Shown: piece by piece, positions 1 through 9,217 of the stretch
Numbering within the stretch: the first letter of the stretch is position 1
Layout: the number at the start of each line of letters is the position of its first letter
DNA from: Sphingomonas sp. AR_OL41
Lineage (GTDB): Bacteria; Pseudomonadota; Alphaproteobacteria; Sphingomonadales; Sphingomonadaceae
DNA length: 56,303 nt
Direction: 5' to 3'
Assembly (NCBI RefSeq): GCF_029911635.1
Contig: NZ_JARYTI010000031.1
Coordinates: forward strand, 1 to 56,303
The notes under the pieces: model-generated
The model's input: only the letters and a program-made list of their open reading frames with translations
What the model was told of the DNA's origin: nothing
The model's database searches: none
Position numbers and translations under genes: made by a program

Positions 1-140
1 GCGAGGAACGCGGCGGCCACCGGCAGGCTGCGCAACACGCCGAGCACGATCAGCGCGGCGGCCAGCCCGCAGCCGCCGGCGATCAGCGCGGCGCCGCGGA
101 CCGGCGACGGGGAAGGAGATGAGGCGGGGACACTGGCCAT
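1..140 (-). CDS. Partial membrane protein, N-terminus only
   Basis: An open frame starts with ATG at 140 and runs off the left edge of the window, giving about 46 residues. After a Ser/Pro-rich stretch (residues 4-14) comes one long hydrophobic segment rich in Ala, Leu, Val and Gly (about 17-46), so the product is probably an integral membrane protein or a protein with a signal anchor. No family can be named from this fragment. A purine-rich AAGG lies too close to the ATG to be a good ribosome site, so the start is uncertain. It would be transcribed away from the peptidase gene to its right, in the same direction. Confidence 0.42.
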   Translation of the reverse strand, partial: MASVPASSPSPSPVRGAALIAGGCGLAAALIVLGVLRSLPVAAAFL

Positions 141-230
141 CGCCTTGTCATGGCCGCCTTGGCGATGGGGTCAAGCGGGAAAGGGGCAGAATGCGCGGTT
201 GGCGCGCCCTGCCCCTCACGCGCGGTGCGC

Positions 231-2294
231 CTACCAGATGCGCACGCGGTCCGCCGGGGCGAGATAGAGTTTCTGCCCCGGCTTGGCGCCGAACGCGGCA
301 TACCATGGCGCCATGTTGCGCACGATCCAGGTGCGCTGCTCGCTCGGCGAATGCGGATCGGTCAGCAGGCGATTGCGCAGGTTCGCCTCGCGATAGTTGC
401 GCCGCCACACCTGCGCCCAGCCGAGATAGAAGCGCTGGTCGCCGGTCATGCCGCCGATCACCGGCGCCGGGCGACCGCCTAGCGACCGGTGATAGGCGTC
501 ATAGGCCGCGCTGAGGCCGGCAAGGTCCGCGCTGTTCTCGCCCAGCGTCAGCGCACCCTTGACGTGCATCCCCGGCAACGGCTCATATTTGTCATATTCG
601 GCGACGAGATCGCCGCTCAGCTTTTTGAACTTCGCCACATCAGCGTCGGTCCACCACTGCGTCAGCTTGCCGTGCAGGTCGAACTTGCTGCCCTGGTCGT
701 CGAAATGATGGCTCATTTCATGGCCGATCACCGCGCCGATCCCGCCGTAATTGACCGCCGGGTCGGCATTGGGATCGAAGAACGGCGGCTGCAGGATCGC
801 CGCCGGGAAGGTGATCGCGACCAGGGTCGGGTTTGCCTGGGCGTTGACCGTCATCGGGGTCATGCCCCATTCCCAGCGATAGACCGGCTTGCCGAGCTTG
901 GCGCGGTTATAGTCATAGGCCCATTTGTTGGCGCGCAGTTCATTGCCGAGCGCGTCGCCCGGCACGATCCTGAGCGTGGCATAGTCGCGCCACTGCGACG
1001 GATAGCCGATGCGCGGGGTGAAGGCGGCGAGCTTGGCATGCGCCTTGACCTTGGTCGCCGGCGCCATCCAGTCGAGCTTTTCGATCCGCACGTTCATCGC
1101 CGCGATGATGTTCTTGACCAGCAGGTCGGCCGCCGCCTTGGTCGCGGGCGGAAAATAACGCGCGACATAGACCTTCGACACGTCGTCGGTCAGCGCCCCG
1201 CTGGTGAACTGCACCGCGCGTTTCCAGCGCTCCTGCTGCTGTGGCGTGCCCGACAGCACGGTACCGTAAAAATGGAACTGTTCGGCATCGAACGCCTTGG
1301 GCAGCACATCGGCATAGGCGTCGAGCGCGCGGACGATGAGCTGGTCCTTGAGCACGCGCAGCGGCGTCGATCCGATCAGCGCGGCGATGCCGGTGATCGC
1401 GCTTGGCTGGCCGACGATCAGGCTGTCGCCGGGCAGGCCGTTGGCGCGGAAATAGGTGGCGAAATCGAAGCCCGGCGCCGCCTTTTGCAGGTCGGCGAGC
1501 GACATGCGGTTATAGGTCTTGTCGGCGTCGCGGCTCTCGATCCGCGTCCAGCTCGCCTTGGCGATACCGGTCTCGAACGCGACCAACGCCGCCGCTCGCG
1601 CCTCGCTGTCGGCTTCGCCCGCCAGGCTCAGCATCTTCGCGACATGCGCCTGATACGCTTCCTTCGCCGCCGCAAGCTTGGGGTCGGCGCTGAGATAATA
1701 ATCGCGGTCGGGCATGCCGAGCCCCGATTGCCGCAGCCCGACGGTATAGGCGTCGGGATTCTTGGCGTCGGAGGTTACCCCGGTGCCGAATGGCCCGCCG
1801 ATTCCAGCGCGCGCCGTCAGCGCCAGCACCGCAGCATATTCGCCCGGCGTATTGCGCGATTCGATCCATGCCAGCATCGGCTTGATCGGGGCGAGGCCCT
1901 TGCTCTCGATCGTCGCGGTATCGAGATAGGTCGTATAGGCCTGGCCGATCTTCGACGCAGGATCCTTGCCCGCCGCCTCGAGCAGCCCACGCGTGCGCTG
2001 GTCGGACAGGTCCTGCAGCACCTCGAACGCGCCGAAATTGGACTTGTCGGCCGGGATCGGCGTGTTCTTGCTCCATGTGCCGTTGGCGAAGGCATAGAAG
2101 TCGTCGCCCGGCGAGACCGAGCGGTCCATGCCCGCCTCGTCGAACCCGAAAGTACCGAATTGCGGTTTTCCCTTCGCTGCCGGTGCCGCCGCCGCCGCCG
2201 CGGGTGCGGCGGGCTGACGGGCGATCGCGCCGCCGGCGATTACGGCAGCGAGCGCGCCGGCCGAGGCCAGCGCGAGAAGGTGCGACGTCTTCAT
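231..2294 (-). CDS. M13 family zinc metallopeptidase (PepO/neprilysin-like), downstream paralogue
   Basis: 687-residue exported M13 endopeptidase that should cleave oligopeptides in the periplasm. Residues 1-23 form a signal peptide with a Lys-containing N-end and an Ala-rich core, followed by an Ala/Pro linker. The zinc site is intact: HEMSH at residues 525-529, followed by HFDDQG, then the downstream ENSADLAG that supplies the third ligand. The conserved NAxANP segment of the family lies before it, and the protein ends ADRVRIW, the typical M13 C-terminal Trp. An ATG two codons upstream (2300) also exists, but AGGAG sits about 7 nt before the ATG at 2294 and almost touches the other, so 2294 is chosen. 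It lies 25 bp behind a second M13 gene and is probably co-transcribed with it. Confidence 0.93.
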   Translation of the reverse strand: MKTSHLLALASAGALAAVIAGGAIARQPAAPAAAAAAPAAKGKPQFGTFGFDEAGMDRSVSPGDDFYAFANGTWSKNTPIPADKSNFGAFEVLQDLSDQRTRGLLEAAGKDPASKIGQAYTTYLDTATIESKGLAPIKPMLAWIESRNTPGEYAAVLALTARAGIGGPFGTGVTSDAKNPDAYTVGLRQSGLGMPDRDYYLSADPKLAAAKEAYQAHVAKMLSLAGEADSEARAAALVAFETGIAKASWTRIESRDADKTYNRMSLADLQKAAPGFDFATYFRANGLPGDSLIVGQPSAITGIAALIGSTPLRVLKDQLIVRALDAYADVLPKAFDAEQFHFYGTVLSGTPQQQERWKRAVQFTSGALTDDVSKVYVARYFPPATKAAADLLVKNIIAAMNVRIEKLDWMAPATKVKAHAKLAAFTPRIGYPSQWRDYATLRIVPGDALGNELRANKWAYDYNRAKLGKPVYRWEWGMTPMTVNAQANPTLVAITFPAAILQPPFFDPNADPAVNYGGIGAVIGHEMSHHFDDQGSKFDLHGKLTQWWTDADVAKFKKLSGDLVAEYDKYEPLPGMHVKGALTLGENSADLAGLSAAYDAYHRSLGGRPAPVIGGMTGDQRFYLGWAQVWRRNYREANLRNRLLTDPHSPSEQRTWIVRNMAPWYAAFGAKPGQKLYLAPADRVRIW

Positions 2295-2319
2295 GGTCAT
2301 TCTCCTGAACGCGAAACGC

Positions 2320-4344
2320 TTACCAGACATGCACACGATCGGCCGGGGCGAGATACATCTTGTTGCCCGGCTTGACCCCGAACGCGTCGTACCACGCATC
2401 GACGTTGCGCACTTCCATGGTGCGGAACGGGCCCGGCGAATGCTCGTTCGAAATCACCTGCGAGCGCAGCGCCGGCTCGCGGAACTTGATCCGCCACACC
2501 TGCGAATAGCCGAGATAGAAACGCTGGTCGCCGGTCCAGCCATGGATCACCGGCGCCGGCTTGCCGTTCAGCGAGCGAATATAGGCGTCGCGCGCCACGG
2601 CAAGGCCCGCGAGATCGGCCATGTTCTCGCCCAAGGTCAGGCCACCCTTGATGTGCAGGCCCGGCAGCGGCTCATAGGCGTCATATTGCTTGACCAGCTT
2701 GTCGGTCATCGCCGTGAAACGCGACACGTCCTGCGCGGTCCACCATTCGGCGAGCTTGCCGGTCGGATCGTATTTGCGCCCCTGGTCGTCGAAATGGTGG
2801 CTCAGTTCGTGGCCGATGACCACACCGATGCCGCCATAATTGACCGCCGGGTCCGCCTTGGCGTCGAAGAAGGGCGGCTGGAGGATCGCAGCCGGAAAGA
2901 CGATCTCGTTCATCGTCGGGTTGGCATAGGCGTTCACCGTCATCGGGGTCATGCCCCATTCGGTGCGGTCGATCGGCTTGCCGAGCTTGGCCAGGCCGCG
3001 CTGATATTCGAACGCATTGGCGCGTGCGATATTGGCGACGAGATCGTCGCGCGTCACGTTCAGCGCGCTATAGTCGCGCCATTTCGACGGATAGCCGATC
3101 TTGGGCATGAAGGCGGCGAGCTTGGCATGCGCCCTGACCTTGGTTTCAGGCGCCATCCAGGTCAGCTTGTCGATCCGTGCACCCATCGCCGCGATGATGT
3201 TCTTAACCAGCTGGTCGGCAGCGGCCTTGGATTCGGGCGGAAAGTATTTCGCGACATATTGCTGGCCGACCGCCTCGCCCATCGCGCCGCTGACCGTGCC
3301 GACGGCGCGCTTCCAGCGCACCGGCTGCTGCGGCGCACCGCTCAGCACCGTGCCGTAAAAGGCAAAATTGGCGTCGTTGATCGGCTTGGCGAGATAACCG
3401 GCATAGGAGCGCAGGATCTTGAGGATCATATAATCCTTGAGGACGCCGATCGGCGCGTCGGCGAACGCCTTGGCCTCGCCGCTGAGCGCGCTGGGCATGC
3501 CGACGAGATAGCTCGGCTGGTTCGCCGTGCCGCCCGCGGTCATGAAGATCTTCCACGGGAAGCCCGGCGCCTTGGCTTCGAAATCGGCGGCCGTCCATTT
3601 GTTGTAGGTCTTGTCAGCATCGCGCGACGCGATCCGGTCCCAATGCGCCTCGGCCAGGCTTTTCTCGAAGGCGAACACGGCTGCCGCGCGCGCTGGCGCA
3701 TTGTCGAGCCCGGCAAGGCCGAGCATCTGTGCCTGATAGGCCTGATATTTTGCCCGCGTGTCGGCGAGCTTGGGATCGTCCTTCAGATAATAATCGCGGT
3801 CGGGCAGACCGATGCCCGACTGATACAGCCCGACGATATAATGATCCGGCGCCTTGTCGTCCTGACCGACACCCATGCCAAACAGGCCACCGACCCCATG
3901 GCGCTGCAACGAGGCCATCTTGCCGGCCAGCGCCGACTTGTCGCCGATCGCGTTGATCGCGTCGATCCATGGCTTGACCGGGGTTATCCCCTTGGCGTTG
4001 ACGGCCGCCTCGTCCATGAAGCTGGCATAGAAATCGCCGATCTTGTTGCCCGGCGTCTGCTGCGCCAGTTCGAGGATCGTGCGCGTCTGCTCGAGCGAGC
4101 GATCCGCCAGCGCGTTGAACATGCCATAGGTCGCCTTGTCGGCGGGAATTTCGGTGCGTGCCTCCCACGCGCCGCCGGCATATTTGCCGAAATCGTCGCC
4201 CGGCGCGGTGCTATTGTCGATACCGGCCTCGTCGAAACCGAAGCTACCGATGTCGGGGCCGCTCGCGGGCGGGGTCTGGGCGAAGGTCAGCCCGCCGATC
4301 GCAGTTGCGGCGAGTAGGGTGACGGCAAGAATCGAGCGACGCAT
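2320..4344 (-). CDS. M13 family zinc metallopeptidase (PepO/neprilysin-like), upstream paralogue
   Basis: 674-residue secreted M13 peptidase, a diverged duplicate of the gene just downstream; the two align along their whole length by eye, including the signal peptide, the GFDEAG.D opening and the ADRV.VW ending. The signal peptide is residues 1-22, with cleavage probably after the Ala of TFA. Zinc motif HELSH at residues 512-516 followed by HFDDQG, with ENMADLAG downstream. An AGAAGGA ribosome site precedes the ATG. It is the first gene of a two-gene unit. Both copies keep their catalytic residues, so they probably differ in peptide specificity; this is inference. Confidence 0.94.
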   Translation of the reverse strand: MRRSILAVTLLAATAIGGLTFAQTPPASGPDIGSFGFDEAGIDNSTAPGDDFGKYAGGAWEARTEIPADKATYGMFNALADRSLEQTRTILELAQQTPGNKIGDFYASFMDEAAVNAKGITPVKPWIDAINAIGDKSALAGKMASLQRHGVGGLFGMGVGQDDKAPDHYIVGLYQSGIGLPDRDYYLKDDPKLADTRAKYQAYQAQMLGLAGLDNAPARAAAVFAFEKSLAEAHWDRIASRDADKTYNKWTAADFEAKAPGFPWKIFMTAGGTANQPSYLVGMPSALSGEAKAFADAPIGVLKDYMILKILRSYAGYLAKPINDANFAFYGTVLSGAPQQPVRWKRAVGTVSGAMGEAVGQQYVAKYFPPESKAAADQLVKNIIAAMGARIDKLTWMAPETKVRAHAKLAAFMPKIGYPSKWRDYSALNVTRDDLVANIARANAFEYQRGLAKLGKPIDRTEWGMTPMTVNAYANPTMNEIVFPAAILQPPFFDAKADPAVNYGGIGVVIGHELSHHFDDQGRKYDPTGKLAEWWTAQDVSRFTAMTDKLVKQYDAYEPLPGLHIKGGLTLGENMADLAGLAVARDAYIRSLNGKPAPVIHGWTGDQRFYLGYSQVWRIKFREPALRSQVISNEHSPGPFRTMEVRNVDAWYDAFGVKPGNKMYLAPADRVHVW

Positions 4345-4398
4345 GGGGATTCCTTCTGACGGGAGAACCGAGCTGTTCTATCCGAATGACACGCTTCG

Positions 4399-4974
4399 TC
4401 AATTTCCCGTTTTGACATGCCGCCGGCGCCATTTGCGCGCGATCTTGAGCCGCCAGATCAGGCCGGTGGCGAAATAGCTGATGATCGACATGGTCACCGC
4501 GATCACCGTCAGCCCGACGATCGCCGCTGCCGACCCCTGCGCCAGCCAGTGCAACCAGCCGGCATGAGCATGCACGTTGGTCGCAAGCGGCGCGCCGGGC
4601 AGTTCGCGGTCCACGCGCAGGATCCAGTTGCCGACCTTCACGCCGGCAGCGAGCAGCGGCAGGAAGGTCACCGGATTGTTGATCAGCGTGGTTCCCACGG
4701 CGACCGGGACATTGGCGCGCAGCGGCAGCGCGAGCACCGCCGCAAGCGCCATATGCGCGAACGGGAACAGGATGCCGGCCAGCACGCCGAGCGCGACGCC
4801 GCGTGGCACCGAGCGCCGGTTGAACCGCCACAGCGAGGGAACGAGGATGCGATGCGCGACCGGCCGCAGAAAGCGATTGGCTTCAATCGACTGGTGGGTC
4901 GGAATGTGGTGCTTGATCCAGTTGATCGCGCGTCCCGCAGGTCCGACCGGCTCGCCCGGATCAGCCACGATCAC
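4399..4974 (-). CDS. DUF2062 family membrane protein
   Basis: 191 residues, GTG start. The protein carries the DUF2062 pattern: an N-terminal amphipathic part with RFLRP and SLWRFNRRSVPRG, then two hydrophobic helices around the INNPVTFLPLL motif (about residues 60-105) and a C-terminal membrane helix (about 140-170), ending with a basic tail. The function of DUF2062 is unknown. The GTG lies inside the last codons of smpB (14-nt overlap, different frame), so the two are translationally linked. The smpB-DUF2062 order is inferred to be one operon. Confidence 0.85.
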   Translation of the reverse strand: MIVADPGEPVGPAGRAINWIKHHIPTHQSIEANRFLRPVAHRILVPSLWRFNRRSVPRGVALGVLAGILFPFAHMALAAVLALPLRANVPVAVGTTLINNPVTFLPLLAAGVKVGNWILRVDRELPGAPLATNVHAHAGWLHWLAQGSAAAIVGLTVIAVTMSIISYFATGLIWRLKIARKWRRRHVKTGN

Positions 4975-5443
4975 GCATCAGTCTCCCCTGTTCGCGCTTC
5001 CAGTCACGCGCCTTGATCGTGTCGCGCTTGTCGTGATCCTTCTTGCCCTTGGCGAGCGCGAGCTCGACCTTGGCGCGGCCGCGCGCGTTGAAATAGATCG
5101 ACAGCGGGACAAGCGTCATGCCCTGGCGCGCCACCGCGCCATGCATCTTGTTGATCTCGCGCTCGTGCAGCAGCAATTTGCGCGGCCGCTTGGGCTCATG
5201 GTTGTAGCGATTGCCATGGCTGAACTCGGGCAGGTTGGAATTGATCAGCCAGACCTGCCCGCCCTTCACCTCGGCATAACTCTCCGCGATCGACCCCTCG
5301 CCAAAGCGCAGGCTCTTCACCTCTGTGCCGGTCAGCGCGATGCCGGCCTCGAACACCGTGTCGATGAAATAATCGAACTTGGCGCGCCGGTTCTCGGCGA
5401 CGATCTTGGTCTTTTCGAAGACGGCGGGTTTGGGACGTGCCAT
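4961..5443 (-). CDS. smpB: SsrA-binding protein SmpB
   Basis: 160 residues, the usual SmpB length. It binds tmRNA and delivers it to stalled ribosomes in trans-translation. Seen: the N-terminal AENRRAKFDYFIDTVFEAGIAL segment, the ALTGTEVKSLR core, the NRYNHEPKRPRKLLLH strand region, and the basic C-terminal tail GKKDHDKRDTIKARDWKREQGR, which in known SmpB proteins enters the decoding centre. The tmRNA gene itself was not found in the window. Its 3' end overlaps the start of the DUF2062 gene. Confidence 0.96.
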   Translation of the reverse strand: MARPKPAVFEKTKIVAENRRAKFDYFIDTVFEAGIALTGTEVKSLRFGEGSIAESYAEVKGGQVWLINSNLPEFSHGNRYNHEPKRPRKLLLHEREINKMHGAVARQGMTLVPLSIYFNARGRAKVELALAKGKKDHDKRDTIKARDWKREQGRLMRDRG

Positions 5444-5546
5444 GGCGCTGGCGATGTAGGCGTGCGGGGCCCGGAAGGGAAGCGGCCCGATCCTAATTAC
5501 CGCGAATCGCGATCACACATTTGGCGCCTCGAATTTTCGGCTCCTT

Positions 5547-5867
5547 TCAGCAGACAAGAACGCCAACATTGATGAGATCACCATCGAGCAGCGGGAAATC
5601 GAGGTCTTGCTTGGGGCAGATTTCTTCGCCTCCCCGTTCGACGTGAATATCGACCAAGGTGTCGCCGAAACGTCCGCCATCGTTGAAAATGAAATACTTT
5701 CGCCCGCCTGCGCGCTCAAGCGGCATGGAATCCCAACTGCCGTCATAGGGTGTCACGCGTACGCGATGCCGGTCCTCGAAGAGCTTTAGAGCTTCACCCA
5801 GGGTGAGCCGATTCCCGGCCGGAAAGACATCCTCTTCACCGGTCGGGCCAATGATCACAATGCTCAT
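5547..5867 (-). CDS. Small hypothetical protein coupled to dapA
   Basis: 106 residues with no family I recognise. It begins MSIVIIGPTG and ends LLDGDLINVGVLVC; the middle is charged and predicted mostly beta (KYFIFNDGG, TLVDIHVERGG). The final strand-DGD-strand resembles the end of small beta-grasp folds only loosely, so I do not assign one. Its ATG shares one base with the dapA stop (TGATG), so it is probably translated by reinitiation after DapA. Base composition is lower than in dapA (roughly 59 percent GC by hand count), which hints at a more recent arrival. No signal peptide or membrane segment. Confidence 0.72.
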   Translation of the reverse strand: MSIVIIGPTGEEDVFPAGNRLTLGEALKLFEDRHRVRVTPYDGSWDSMPLERAGGRKYFIFNDGGRFGDTLVDIHVERGGEEICPKQDLDFPLLDGDLINVGVLVC

Positions 5868-6751
5868 CAGTCAATCAACCCGGCCTGCCGCAATCCCTCA
5901 TCGACCGCGGCGCGGCTCGCCTCGCCCGGCCACGTCATCGGCAGCCGTAAATGTGGCGGGAAGTCCTCGCGCACCCGGGTCAGCGCATATTTGATCGGGC
6001 CCGGCGAGGCGTCGGTGAACAAGGCGGTGTGCAAAGCGAACAGCCGGTCCTGAAGCGCCAGCGCGGCGGCGTAATCGCCCGCCGTGCACGCCGCCTGGAA
6101 TTCTGCGCAGAGCTTCGGCGCGACATTGGCGGTGACCGAGATGCACCCGGTGCCCCCCATCGCGTTGAAGGCAAGCGCCATGTCGTCATTACCCGACAGC
6201 TGGACGAAATCCGCGCCGGCTGCCGCGCGCTGCGCCGAGACGCGGGCGATTGCACCGGTGGCATCCTTCAAACCGACGATGCTCGGAAAGGCGTGCGCCA
6301 ACCGACCGATCGTCTCGACCGCGATGTCGGTGACGGTGCGGCCGGGAACGTTGTAGAGCACGATAGGCAGGTCGCAGGCGCCGACCACGGCCTCGAAATG
6401 GCGGAAGATACCCTCCTGGTTGGGGCGGTTGTAATAAGGCGGCACCATCAGCGCGGCGTCGGCGCCCGATGCCTTGGCCGCCCCGATATTGGCGATGGCG
6501 ACGCGGGTATCGTTCGAGCCAGCGCCGGCGATCACCGGGACCCGCCCGCGCGTCTGGTCGACGCAGACCCGGACGACGTGAAAATGTTCCTCCGCGCTCA
6601 GCGTCGCTGCCTCGCCGGTGGTTCCGCACGGGACGAGCGCGGCCGAACCCTCGGCGATCTGCCACTCGACCAGATCGCGAAAGGCGGCTTCGGCAAAGGT
6701 GCCATCGGCGTCGAACGGCGTAACAAGCGCCGGGATCGATCCGGAAAACAT
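5867..6751 (-). CDS. dapA: 4-hydroxy-tetrahydrodipicolinate synthase
   Basis: 294 residues. Condenses pyruvate with aspartate semialdehyde, the first committed step of lysine and diaminopimelate synthesis in the cytosol. Catalytic landmarks are all present: the GTTGE motif with T44-T45, Y133 in VLYNVPGRT, and the Schiff-base lysine K162 in GLKDATG; PPYYNRPNQEG lies between. A GGAG ribosome site precedes the ATG. It is divergent from the lytic transglycosylase gene, a pairing that puts diaminopimelate supply next to peptidoglycan turnover, though the two are not co-transcribed. A small orphan gene follows with a one-base overlap. Confidence 0.97.
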   Translation of the reverse strand: MFSGSIPALVTPFDADGTFAEAAFRDLVEWQIAEGSAALVPCGTTGEAATLSAEEHFHVVRVCVDQTRGRVPVIAGAGSNDTRVAIANIGAAKASGADAALMVPPYYNRPNQEGIFRHFEAVVGACDLPIVLYNVPGRTVTDIAVETIGRLAHAFPSIVGLKDATGAIARVSAQRAAAGADFVQLSGNDDMALAFNAMGGTGCISVTANVAPKLCAEFQAACTAGDYAAALALQDRLFALHTALFTDASPGPIKYALTRVREDFPPHLRLPMTWPGEASRAAVDEGLRQAGLID

Positions 6752-6840
6752 GGTGAATGTGCTCCTGTGGGACGCCGAACCCGGCGAATTTTGCGATATT
6801 CCGGGGCGACAGATAGGTGCGACTGGCCTATCCTGTCCAC

Positions 6841-8832
6841 ATGATGACGTCCTTGATCAAGACGGGGATGCTGTTCGCGGGGGTGTCGGGGCTCGCGATC
6901 GGTTCGGGAGCCGGGCAGGACCAGCTCGGCTGGGGTCGCGCGACGCAGATATTGAGCGGGGATTCGGCGAGCACCGCCGCCTTGTCCGCGACCATCATCG
7001 AATGGAAATCGCTGCAGACGGCGAGCGGCCTGCCGTTCGAGAGCTATGCCCGCTTCATGATCGCGCATCCCGGCTGGCCGGGCGAGACGGCGCTGCGCCG
7101 CGCCGCCGAAAAGGCGCTGGACGCGGGCAATTGGTCTCCCAGCACCGTCGTCAATTTTTTCCGCCGCTTCCCGCCGATGAGCAACGCGTCGAAGGCGCGC
7201 TTCGCCCAGGCACTGGCATCGACGGGGATGCGCGACGAGGCCGCGCTCGCGGCGCACGTTGCCTGGGTCTCCGGCGCGCTGCCGCCGGCCGAGGAAAGCG
7301 CGATCCTGACGGGTTTCGCGTCGACGCTCGGCCAGGCCGATCAGGATGCGCGGATGGACATGCTGTTGTGGCAGGGCGCCACCACGGCGGCCCAGCGCCA
7401 GATCCTGCTGACCAGCCCGGCGCGCCGCGCGCTGTTCGAGGCACGGCTCGCCTTCCGCACCAACGCGCCCGACGCCAATGACCGTTTCGCCGCGACGCAG
7501 GCGCTGGGGGCGAACGACGCCGGCTATGTCGCCGATCGCGCGGCATATCTGCGCAACAGCGGCAACGCGCCGGCGGTCCGCGCCTGGCTTGCGCAACCAC
7601 GCAGCTTCACCACCCCACCGGCGGATCCGGGCGTCTGGATCGACCTGCTGTGGAACAATGCCCGCGGCGCGGTCGCCGATGCGCAATATGCCACCGCGTT
7701 CGATATCGCCCGCCACGTCGAAAGCGCCTATCCGGCCGGCACCGACATCGGCACTCGCCCCTATGGCGAGCGCGACGACTATACCAATCTCGTATGGCTC
7801 GCCGGGCAGACCGCGCTCAAGCAACTCGCGCGCGCCAACGAGGCGTCGGCGATGTTCCTGCGTTATGCCGGGGCATCACGCTCACCGGCGATCCAGTCCA
7901 AGGGGCTCTACTGGGCCGGGCGCGCCGCCGAGACCGCAGGGCGTCGCGATCAGGCCAATGGCTATTATACCCGCGCCGCCGGCTTCCGTGATCTGTTTTA
8001 CGGCCAGCTCGCGATGGAGCGGCTCGGCGTGCCGTTGACGCCACCGGGCGACCCCGTCATGCGCCCGATCGAAGCACCGGTCCGTGCCGCATTCTACAGC
8101 CGCGAGACCGTCCGCGCCGCGCAATATCTCGGCACGCTCGCCAACTGGCAGGACCAGACCGCCTTCGTCCGTCAGATCGCCGCCGACGCCAAGAGCGACA
8201 GCGATCATGTCCTGGCCGACGAATTGTCGCGCACGCTCGGCCGCCCCGATCTCGGCGTGATGGTCGGGCGCAGCGCGCTGCAGAACGGCCTCAGCGACTA
8301 TTCGACGCTGGGCTTCCCCAGCGTCCGCATCCCCGCGTCGGCGGACGACAGCTGGACGATCGTCCACGCCATCGCGCGGCAGGAAAGCCAGTTCGACCGC
8401 GCCGCGATCAGCCATGCCGGTGCGCGCGGGCTGATGCAGTTGATGCCCGGCACCGCGCGCGAAACGGCGAGCAAGCTCGGCGTCGGTTACGACATGTCGG
8501 CGCTGACCAACGACACCGACTATAACATCACGCTCGGCTCGAGTTATTTCCAGCGTATCTACAAGCAGTTCGGCAGCTATCCGCTGGCGGTCGCGGCGTA
8601 CAATGCCGGGCCAGGCAATGTGAACAAATGGCTCGCCGCCAATGGTGACCCGCGCCAGGGCAGCGCCGACATCGTCGAGTGGATCGAGGCGATCCCGCTC
8701 TATGAAACGCGCAATTACGTCCAGCGCGTGCTCGAAAACGCGGTGGTCTACGACCTGATGAACCCGCAGCACGCCCGCTCGAGCGGCAGCGCCCGGCTCA
8801 GCTGGTATCTCGGCAAGGGCCGCCCGGGCTGA
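6841..8832 (+). CDS. Soluble lytic murein transglycosylase (Slt family)
   Basis: 663 residues from ATG 6841. Cleaves the MurNAc-GlcNAc bond of peptidoglycan to form anhydro ends. A signal peptide (residues 1-25) leads into a long helical-repeat superhelix, then a C-terminal SLT domain (about 495-640) with the catalytic Glu in RQESQFD (about E515), GARGLMQLMPGTA, and YNAGPGNVNKW. These are the classic family 1 lytic transglycosylase blocks. A GTG at 6817 would add eight residues before the signal sequence; neither start has a strong ribosome site, and 6841 gives the better signal peptide. Divergent from dapA. Confidence 0.94.
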   Translation: MMTSLIKTGMLFAGVSGLAIGSGAGQDQLGWGRATQILSGDSASTAALSATIIEWKSLQTASGLPFESYARFMIAHPGWPGETALRRAAEKALDAGNWSPSTVVNFFRRFPPMSNASKARFAQALASTGMRDEAALAAHVAWVSGALPPAEESAILTGFASTLGQADQDARMDMLLWQGATTAAQRQILLTSPARRALFEARLAFRTNAPDANDRFAATQALGANDAGYVADRAAYLRNSGNAPAVRAWLAQPRSFTTPPADPGVWIDLLWNNARGAVADAQYATAFDIARHVESAYPAGTDIGTRPYGERDDYTNLVWLAGQTALKQLARANEASAMFLRYAGASRSPAIQSKGLYWAGRAAETAGRRDQANGYYTRAAGFRDLFYGQLAMERLGVPLTPPGDPVMRPIEAPVRAAFYSRETVRAAQYLGTLANWQDQTAFVRQIAADAKSDSDHVLADELSRTLGRPDLGVMVGRSALQNGLSDYSTLGFPSVRIPASADDSWTIVHAIARQESQFDRAAISHAGARGLMQLMPGTARETASKLGVGYDMSALTNDTDYNITLGSSYFQRIYKQFGSYPLAVAAYNAGPGNVNKWLAANGDPRQGSADIVEWIEAIPLYETRNYVQRVLENAVVYDLMNPQHARSSGSARLSWYLGKGRPG

Positions 8833-9217
8833 CACTGCCAGTTACCGGCACAGTCCAGCGTGATTCAATTACGGCGCGATTTGGCCAGGGTGCGGCTGTG
8901 GCGCGCGGTCGAAAATCGCCCACGCGCGGTTCTTTGACATGGTGGGTCCGAAGAAAAATGGCGAGGCCAGACGCTGGTTCCCCCCTGCCGGCTTCCCGCC
9001 TCTCCCCTGCTTGGCGCGCAATTCTACCCTGCTTTTTCGAGCAGGGTAGATCGTCGATAAATAGCTGATTATTATAAGTTAAATTGCCCAACAAATCGGC
9101 AAGAAATGCGGTCGGGCGTGGATCGCTGGCGGCGCATCCAAAGCATCGTGCGGGCCGTTGCGAACGGCATGCTGCCGCGGCCTCCCCTTGATGCCCAAAG
9201 CGGGTTAGGATTGGGCG
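8833..9217. other. Intergenic region between slt and greB
   Basis: 385 bp without a convincing gene. An open frame crosses it on the minus strand, but it has no recognisable domain. The region contains a strong hairpin at 9023-9050 and, just after it, an AT-rich stretch (about 9055-9090) that is a plausible place for the greB promoter. No clear -35/-10 pair was chosen. Confidence 0.6.
9023..9050. repeat. Perfect 10-bp inverted repeat (hairpin) upstream of greB
   Basis: Arms TCTACCCTGC and GCAGGGTAGA flank an 8-base loop TTTTTCGA. No run of T follows on the plus strand, so it is not a standard terminator for slt. It lies beside an AT-rich stretch and could be an operator or an RNA stability element. 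Both are inference. Confidence 0.6.

Noticed and set aside
6598..7824. Long minus-strand open frame across dapA and slt
   Set aside because: It overlaps two recognised genes in other frames and carries no domain; it is a product of high GC.
9023..9050. Hairpin as a Rho-independent terminator for slt
   Set aside because: There is no run of T after the right arm, and it is about 190 bp from the slt stop.
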